The notes beneath the pieces are model-generated. The model was not told the DNA's origin, searched no databases, and worked only from the letters and a program-made list of their open reading frames with translations. From an uncultured Butyricicoccus sp. (GTDB taxonomy: Bacteria; Bacillota; Clostridia; Oscillospirales; Butyricicoccaceae): DNA of 6,228 nt. Shown piece by piece: positions 1-3,632 of this stretch. The stretch spans positions 1 to 6,228 of the forward strand of contig CANPPM010000168.1 in NCBI GenBank assembly GCA_947575935.1. The letters are read 5' to 3'. The position numbers and the translations under genes are program-made. Position 1 is the stretch's first letter; every line of letters begins with the position of its first letter.

Positions 1-528
1 GGATTCCTCCTTGGCGACAGGCGCTGCGGTGCGGGTCATCTTGTTCTTGACCTCGCCAGTCGCCGTGACGACCACGATCACAAAATTCAGTTCGTCAATC
101 GCAATCAGCTCAAACCGCCGGATGACGGTACGGCTCCGGGAAGGGGTGACCGCAACCGCCGTATAATCGGTCAGGGTAGAGATCAGCCGCCCGGCCTCCT
201 GAATCAGCCGGTCAAGCTCCTTCACCTTGAGCTGCGTCATGCGGCTGAGCGCGTCGTCGTCCCGCACGGTCGGCACGCTGGCGCTCCCCATCAATTCGTC
301 AACATACAACCGGTAGCCCAGCGGCGACGGAATACGCCCCGCCGAGGTATGCGGTTTTTCCAGATAACCCATTTCCTCCAGCTCACTCATCTCGTTTCGG
401 ATCGTAGCCGAAGAATAGGACAAACCAGGCATTGCAGCAAGTGTTTTCGAGCCAACCGGCTCTGCAGTCAACACATATTCGCCGATGATCGCCTTCAGGA
501 TCTGCTTTTTACGCGCAGAAAGCTCCAT
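1..528 (-). CDS. hrcA: Heat-inducible transcription repressor HrcA (5' part; C-terminus beyond the left edge)
   Basis: HrcA binds the CIRCE operator and represses class I heat-shock genes (typically hrcA-grpE-dnaK-dnaJ and groESL); its activity is tuned by GroEL. The 176 visible residues are open to the window edge with no stop, about half of the usual ~340-350 residues. The N-terminal winged helix is clear: RKKQILKAIIGEY (residues 6-18), the segment TAEPVGSKTLA (21-31), the recognition-helix region SSATIRNEMSELEEMGYLEK (39-58), then the family hallmark PHTSAGRIPS (59-68) and GYRLYVDEL (71-79). The remainder, about residues 100-176, is the start of the GAF-like domain. The ATG start (526-528) follows AAGGAGG by nine bases, with CIRCE directly upstream, so autoregulation is expected. 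The gene reads leftward; grpE/dnaK probably follow off-window (inference). Identity is secure from the motifs and the adjacent CIRCE. Confidence 0.97.
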   Translation of the reverse strand, partial: MELSARKKQILKAIIGEYVLTAEPVGSKTLAAMPGLSYSSATIRNEMSELEEMGYLEKPHTSAGRIPSPLGYRLYVDELMGSASVPTVRDDDALSRMTQLKVKELDRLIQEAGRLISTLTDYTAVAVTPSRSRTVIRRFELIAIDELNFVIVVVTATGEVKNKMTRTAAPVAKEES

Positions 529-537
529 TGGCAGCCG

Positions 538-544
538 CCTCCTT
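538..544 (-). promoter_or_regulatory. Ribosome binding site of hrcA
   Basis: On the minus strand AAGGAGG lies nine bases before ATG 526-528. It fixes the start at that ATG; there is no competing start between it and CIRCE. Confidence 0.85.
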
Positions 545-550
545 CCGGTG

Positions 551-577
551 TTAGCACTCTGTCCCCCCGAGTGCTAA
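551..577. promoter_or_regulatory. CIRCE operator (HrcA binding site)
   Basis: Perfect nine-base inverted repeat TTAGCACTC / GAGTGCTAA (551-559 and 569-577) with the canonical nine-base spacer. This is the full consensus CIRCE. It lies 22 bases upstream of the hrcA start codon and covers the expected transcription start of the promoter at 582-610, so HrcA bound here would block initiation of its own operon. The transcript could also form the inverted repeat as a 5' UTR stem. Confidence 0.98.
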
Positions 578-581
578 CACT

Positions 582-610
582 AATTTACCACCGTTGCCGC
601 AAGAAGTCAA
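582..610 (-). promoter_or_regulatory. Sigma-A promoter of hrcA
   Basis: Read on the minus strand: -35 TTGACT (605-610), a 17-base spacer and -10 TAAATT (582-587). The predicted start falls near 575, inside CIRCE, which matches the classical HrcA repression geometry. The assignment rests on hexamer match, spacing and position relative to CIRCE. Confidence 0.8.
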
Positions 611-691
611 GAAGAATAACATGAATATTTTGTGAACTCGCACACCTTCTGGCAAAGCCGCACACATACTGACGCCTTCTGTCCGCGCAGC

Positions 692-717
692 AAAAGGGCC
701 CCCATTTACGGGGGCCC
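692..717 (-). terminator. Intrinsic terminator of rnpB
   Basis: Read on the minus strand: stem GGGCCCCC, six-base loop, GGGGGCCC, then TTTT (692-695). The eight-base all-GC stem begins two bases beyond the closing P1 strand of RNase P RNA, so it ends that transcript. It lies about 80 bases before the hrcA promoter and separates the two units. No T tract follows it on the plus strand, so it works in one direction only. Confidence 0.9.
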
Positions 718-718
718 C

Positions 719-1060
719 TGCGAGCAAGTCTGTAAGCCGCGTTCTGTATTCGGCGATCATCTATCTGGGACGCGCGTCGCCGCGCGCCTCTAGCCATCCG
801 TCGGAGCGGCCGGGCCGGCCCTTGCCCCTGTCGATGTTGCTGCGGATAGAGTTTACAGACCCCCCGTGTTGCCACGGGGCGTGGGGAGCTCTTACCTCAC
901 CTTTCCACCCTTACCGCACGCTTTCACGCACGGCGGTATCTCTCTGTTGCACTATTCCTAGGGTCACCCCCGGCAGACGTTATCTGTTATCCTTGCCCTG
1001 TGCAGCGCGGACTTTCCTCATGCCGGTTTTCCCGGCACGCAACCGCCTGGCTTACTCGCG
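719..1060 (-). ncRNA. rnpB: RNase P RNA (bacterial type A)
   Basis: This is the catalytic RNA of RNase P, which removes 5' leaders from pre-tRNAs together with the RnpA protein. Read on the minus strand, the hallmark GAGGAAAGTCC occurs near 1010-1020, AGATAGATGATCG near 755-770, and ACAGAACGCGGCTTA at 734-748. Helix P1 closes the molecule: GCGAGTAAG (1051-1059) pairs with CTTGCTCGC (720-728), nine pairs with one wobble. Helix P4 forms between AAGTCCGCG (1006-1014) and CGCGGCTT (734-741) with the bulged U kept. The usual CCGGG/CCCGG pairing is here CCGCG/CGCGG, a compensatory change. P15 can form from GGGGC (824-828) and GCTCC (803-807). Length is about 340 nt, normal for type A. The ends are inferred from the promoter, P1 and the terminator, so they are good to a few bases. 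Open frames across this stretch are artefacts. Confidence 0.97.
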
Positions 1061-1066
1061 CGGTCT

Positions 1067-1096
1067 ATTATACCATACGCGCACATTTGACCGCAA
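1067..1096 (-). promoter_or_regulatory. Extended -10 promoter of rnpB
   Basis: Read on the minus strand: -35-like TTGCGG (1091-1096), an 18-base spacer and a perfect -10 TATAAT (1067-1072) preceded by TGG, giving the extended -10 TGnTATAAT. The expected start near 1060 coincides with the first base pairs of P1, as expected for a mature 5' end made by transcription initiation. Confidence 0.85.
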
Positions 1097-1164
1097 GAGC
1101 CCGACAAATGTTTTTTTGAAAAACCGGAAAAAACTTTCATAACCGCGCAACCATTCGTCCCCTT

Positions 1165-1196
1165 TTGTTGTATAGTATAGTGTAGATCTACAACAA
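1165..1196. promoter_or_regulatory. Nested palindrome upstream of the ECF sigma operon (candidate operator/promoter)
   Basis: An inverted repeat has arms TTGTTGTA (1165-1172) and TACAACAA (1189-1196), separated by 16 bases. Inside it is a perfect 12-base palindrome, TGTAGATCTACA (1181-1192). Two overlapping TATAGT hexamers (1171-1176 and 1176-1181) could be -10 boxes, but no convincing -35 sits 16-18 bases upstream, and I could not identify a clean ECF-type promoter. The block ends six bases before the ribosome binding site of the sigma gene. Function (repressor site, RNA hairpin or promoter) is inference. Confidence 0.4.
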
Positions 1197-1201
1197 CAAA
1201 C

Positions 1202-1210
1202 AGAAGGAGG
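1202..1210 (+). promoter_or_regulatory. Ribosome binding site of the ECF sigma gene
   Basis: AGAAGGAGG lies nine bases before the GTG at 1220. This strong site decides in favour of the non-ATG start; no in-frame ATG is present nearby. Confidence 0.85.
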
Positions 1211-1219
1211 TGGGCAAGG

Positions 1220-1771
1220 GTGCGCGAAAAACGTCTGATCGCCCGGCTGCAAGCCGGCGAGCGCGGTGCGCTGGACCGCGTAATTGAAGCCTATACACCT
1301 TACATCAGTGTTATCGTGCATCGGATCTTATCGCCCACGCTGCCGCACGAAGAAATCGAGGAGGCAGTCGCCGACGTTTTCATCACCTTGTGGCAGAACA
1401 CAGATAAGCTTGCAGGCGACAGCCTGAAGGGCTACCTGGCTGCAATTGCCCGTTCACGCGCAATCAACCGCCTGCGGCAGGCGCGGCCAGCCTGCGAGAC
1501 GCTCGAACGCGTGCCCGGCGCCCTCCCCCCTCCGGAAGCGCAGGTGCTGGAAAACGAACGGGCCCGCACGCTGCGGGACGCGATTGAACGGCTCGGCTCG
1601 CCCGACCGCGAAATCTTTCTTCGTTATTATTACGAACAACAACCCATACACACCATAGCGGACGCGCTTTCGCTGTCGCCGTCAGCGGTCAAATCCAGGC
1701 TGATGCGCGGGCGGAAAAAGCTCCGGGCCGACTTTACAGAAAGGGGTGTTACCCTTGAAGAACTGCTTTGA
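1220..1771 (+). CDS. RNA polymerase sigma factor, ECF (sigma-70) family
   Basis: This 183-residue protein is a two-domain (sigma2 + sigma4) ECF sigma factor, which directs core RNA polymerase to a small regulon, typically in response to an envelope signal. Sigma2 covers about residues 7-88. The core-binding helix region is EEIEEAVADVFITLWQN (44-60), followed by the promoter-melting/-10 segment LKGYLAAIARSRAINRLRQ (69-87). A Pro-rich linker (about 89-110) leads to sigma4 at about 113-170, with the helix-turn-helix in HTIADALSLSPSAVKSRLMR (144-163) and a basic end GRKKLR (164-169). The GTG start is set by AGAAGGAGG nine bases upstream. The stop overlaps the start of the next gene by 17 bases, so the two are probably translationally coupled. 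Autoregulation is common in this family but no clear ECF promoter is visible upstream. The ECF subgroup cannot be told by eye. Confidence 0.92.
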   Translation: MREKRLIARLQAGERGALDRVIEAYTPYISVIVHRILSPTLPHEEIEEAVADVFITLWQNTDKLAGDSLKGYLAAIARSRAINRLRQARPACETLERVPGALPPPEAQVLENERARTLRDAIERLGSPDREIFLRYYYEQQPIHTIADALSLSPSAVKSRLMRGRKKLRADFTERGVTLEELL

Positions 1772-3131
1772 CCGGGTCAGCGCGCGCAAAGCTTACCGGA
1801 TGACCGGCATTTCCGCGGATTCCGTCAGGCAGCGGGTCGCCCAAAAGCTCGGTGACGCGCCCGAAGAACAGGAAAGGACGAAACGGCGTATGAAAAAAAA
1901 GATATTTTTCAGTGTTCTGATCGCAGCAGTCATGTTCTGTACCGCCGCTGCCGCGCAGAATTTTTATCTCAGCCAGCTGCTTCCCGGCAATCTTGGGATC
2001 GTAGAACCGCACATCCAGACAGACCCCCTCTGCCGGCAGCTTGGAGAGTTTGAAGTGACTGTACTGGAATCCATCAGCGACGAAAGCAACAGCTATATGA
2101 CCATTTTAATTAAGGGCCTGACCAGCAAAGCAAAGCAGCTGATCCAGGACGGCAACGGATATGAGATTCTCGAAGCCTATGTAGAAGGCTCCCTTGACAA
2201 GCCCCGCGCCGGAATGGTCCCCTATGAGATCGACGTTCTGTGCACCGACGATACGTTTGGCTTTATCGGCGAACTCCCCTACCCCAACCCAGATCATAAA
2301 CCGGTCATTCTACAACTCGACCCATTTTTTCTGGAACAATTTTACCCAGGGACGACCGTACGGGAAACTCTGTCCGTCCCGACCGCCAACCAGGCCGGCA
2401 ACGGCTTCACCATCACGCCGCATCAACAGGTTACCGCATATAAACACCTGTTCAGCAATGCGCCCGGCGTCATTGCCGTCAACAGCCTGAAAGAGCTTGA
2501 GGCACAGATCACCGTAGATAAAATTGTACTGTCACAGTTCGGCGTATGGATTGAATATACCGACAACACTAGCCAGTGCACGCCCGACGGATGCTTCTTT
2601 TTGCAAATGGCAGATGGTACCATTTTCACCTACAACCAGATTTTTGAGAGCGGCGGCGGCGGCGGCGAATGCCCTAGCTACACCCTGCGCGGAAGATTCC
2701 GTGAACTGCGGGATCTAAAGGAATTCAAAGCCTTTATCATCGGCAGCACCGCCTATCCGCTGGACGGAGGCACGCCGTATCCTGTCACAATCGATCAAAA
2801 ACTGAAACCCTTTTTCCTGCCGGTTCTCAAACAAATAGATCCGGACCGCCCCAGATTCTATTATCCTGTCGAAGAGCTGTGCCGCAAACTGGGCGCCGGC
2901 TTTACCTGGGACGAAGCAAAACAGACTGCGACCGTCACTTACCACGGCCAGACGCTCCCGCTCTCCATGGGAGAAAGCACGTTAGCAATTCCCGGCCGCA
3001 ACACAACCGTTACGGTGCGAACGATATCCTCCGACGGGACGCTGTATTCCAGTGGGCTGGGCTCGCCCCTCTGTCTATCGCTCATTGGAACCGGCGCCAA
3101 TTTTGAACGCACGTGCATCCTTGTCCCCTAG
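1755..3131 (+). CDS. Membrane-anchored putative anti-sigma factor with extracellular stalk (copper amine oxidase N-like) domain
   Basis: Probable regulator of the preceding ECF sigma factor: the cytoplasmic part would hold the sigma and the outside part would sense a signal (inferred from operon and topology). From TTG 1755 the product has 458 residues: a basic cytoplasmic segment (1-49) opening with FDRVSA, one membrane segment (about 50-67, IFFSVLIAAVMFCTAAAA), then about 390 extracytoplasmic residues. A region at about 80-300 resembles the DUF4179/DUF5643 type of anti-sigma ectodomain (VTVLESI near 101; ITVDKIVLSQFGVWIEYTDN near 254). The C-terminus (about 365-458) matches a copper-amine-oxidase-N/stalk domain: YYPVEELCRKLGAGFTWDEA, then TATVTYHG, with Trp385. 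No zinc-binding HxxxCxxC anti-sigma motif is present. Eight Cys lie outside (93, 163, 275, 280, 306, 376, 440, 454). TTG is preferred over GTG 1746 because AAAGGGG (1740-1746) is well spaced for it. An internal ATG at 1890 is a possible second start. Confidence 0.75.
   Translation: MKNCFDRVSARKAYRMTGISADSVRQRVAQKLGDAPEEQERTKRRMKKKIFFSVLIAAVMFCTAAAAQNFYLSQLLPGNLGIVEPHIQTDPLCRQLGEFEVTVLESISDESNSYMTILIKGLTSKAKQLIQDGNGYEILEAYVEGSLDKPRAGMVPYEIDVLCTDDTFGFIGELPYPNPDHKPVILQLDPFFLEQFYPGTTVRETLSVPTANQAGNGFTITPHQQVTAYKHLFSNAPGVIAVNSLKELEAQITVDKIVLSQFGVWIEYTDNTSQCTPDGCFFLQMADGTIFTYNQIFESGGGGGECPSYTLRGRFRELRDLKEFKAFIIGSTAYPLDGGTPYPVTIDQKLKPFFLPVLKQIDPDRPRFYYPVEELCRKLGAGFTWDEAKQTATVTYHGQTLPLSMGESTLAIPGRNTTVTVRTISSDGTLYSSGLGSPLCLSLIGTGANFERTCILVP
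2652..2666 (+). repeat. (GGC)5 trinucleotide run encoding Gly5
   Basis: Five perfect GGC codons encode five glycines (residues 300-304) in the ectodomain of the putative anti-sigma protein, directly before Glu-Cys306. The reading frame is kept if the run expands or contracts, so it can only alter linker length. It probably marks a flexible loop between the middle region and the following segment. Confidence 0.8.
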
Positions 3132-3276
3132 AGCCCGTTTCAAACCCATCAAAACGCTGTTTCAAGGCGCCTTTTCCGCTAAAGCGCTGTCGATCCCCCT
3201 TGAAATCCGTCAGAATTGCTGTGGAAAACCGCCTTGCTCATCAAAAAATCTGCCCTTATCCGGCGCAAACAGGCTC
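3131..3276. mobile_element. 146-bp inverted-repeat element (MITE-like), inserted at the stop codon of the anti-sigma gene
   Basis: Terminal inverted repeats GAGCCCGTTT (3131-3140) and AAACAGGCTC (3267-3276) match at 9 of 10 positions. They are flanked by TA (3129-3130 and 3277-3278) and outer C and G, as if the element entered a CTAG site with duplication of TA. Deleting the element restores CTAG and leaves the gene's stop TAG intact. Inside are further inverted repeats: TTTCAAGG (3160-3167)/CCTTGAAA (3198-3205) and CAAGGCG (3163-3169)/CGCCTTG (3230-3236), plus a direct repeat CATCAAAA (3147-3154 and 3239-3246). There is no coding capacity. Ends of the GAGCCTGTT type and TA duplication recall some IS5-family elements (from memory), suggesting a non-autonomous derivative. 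The alternative is a structured 3' UTR of the upstream operon. Confidence 0.5.
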
Positions 3277-3330
3277 TAGCATCTATTACAAATCGGGTCC
3301 GCCATTTTCAAACCGGGCCCTTCCCCTTCC

Positions 3331-3363
3331 GCGGTGCAGGCTTTCACAGACTGCACCGCTTTT
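3331..3363 (+). terminator. Intrinsic terminator of the sigma/anti-sigma operon
   Basis: A nine-pair perfect stem, GCGGTGCAG (3331-3339) with CTGCACCGC (3351-3359), has an 11-base loop and is followed by TTTT (3360-3363). It lies about 200 bases after the anti-sigma stop, with the inverted-repeat element between. The long gap fits a terminator displaced by insertion of that element. The opposite strand has no T tract, so it acts in the plus direction. Confidence 0.85.
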
Positions 3364-3453
3364 CCAATCCGGCAAATTCCACAAACCGAAGCCGCTCCGC
3401 AGCTTCCTTTCTTTTCCATCTACGAACTTTATTTTACAATCTAACGATTTTAT

Positions 3454-3482
3454 TTGGCAATCTGGATAAACTATGGTATAAT
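3454..3482 (+). promoter_or_regulatory. Sigma-A promoter of the penicillin-binding protein gene
   Basis: -35 TTGGCA (3454-3459), a 17-base spacer and perfect -10 TATAAT (3477-3482) with an upstream TGG (extended -10). The sequence is close to consensus and AT-rich upstream. The 11-mer TATGGTATAAT is shared exactly with the rnpB promoter. The expected start is near 3489, giving a leader of about 145 nt before the TTG start. It shows that the PBP gene is transcribed separately by the housekeeping sigma factor. Confidence 0.85.
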
Positions 3483-3488
3483 GATTTG

Positions 3489-3632
3489 GCGAATAGTTTT
3501 GGCATCCACACGGAAAACCGTCTTTATGACATCCATAATGCACGCCCGGCGATTCGCGTACAAAAGTTTGACACAGCGGCTCCCCCCTTCTCAGCTGCGG
3601 GACCGCCTGCCTGTATAAGGAGGCATCGAGCT
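3489..3632 (+). other. 5' leader of the penicillin-binding protein mRNA
   Basis: About 145 nt of predicted untranslated leader. Small stems are possible, such as ACGG-AAAA-CCGT near 3510-3520 and GCGAAT (3489-3494) with ATTCGC (3552-3557), but I see no known riboswitch, T-box or leader peptide. It ends with a strong ribosome binding site. It is recorded because its length leaves room for post-transcriptional control. Confidence 0.45.
3617..3623 (+). promoter_or_regulatory. Ribosome binding site of the penicillin-binding protein gene
   Basis: AAGGAGG lies nine bases before TTG 3633. It decides the start: the reading frame is open for about 400 bases further upstream, but that part crosses the promoter and terminator and has no comparable site. 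Confidence 0.88.

Noticed and set aside
585..1142. Open frames on both strands across the rnpB region
   Set aside because: They overlap RNase P RNA, whose conserved motifs and helices explain the sequence.
1127..1159. ECF-type promoter (AAC ... CGTC) for autoregulation of the sigma gene
   Set aside because: AAC (1132-1134) and CGTC (1156-1159) are 21 bases apart, longer than the usual 15-17, so the match is not convincing.
1746..1748. GTG 1746 as the start of the putative anti-sigma gene
   Set aside because: The purine-rich AAAGGGG overlaps this GTG and so cannot serve it; TTG 1755 has proper spacing. The difference is three residues and is not certain.
3568..3573. TTGACA as a second promoter close to the PBP start
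   Set aside because: No -10-like hexamer lies 16-18 bases downstream (the sequence there is TCAGCT/CAGCTG).
3216..3632. In-frame N-terminal extension of the PBP by 139 residues
   Set aside because: The frame is open by chance. It crosses a strong terminator, the promoter and the leader; the translated part shows no domain; and a strong ribosome binding site with TTG 3633 gives the normal basic N-terminus plus membrane helix.
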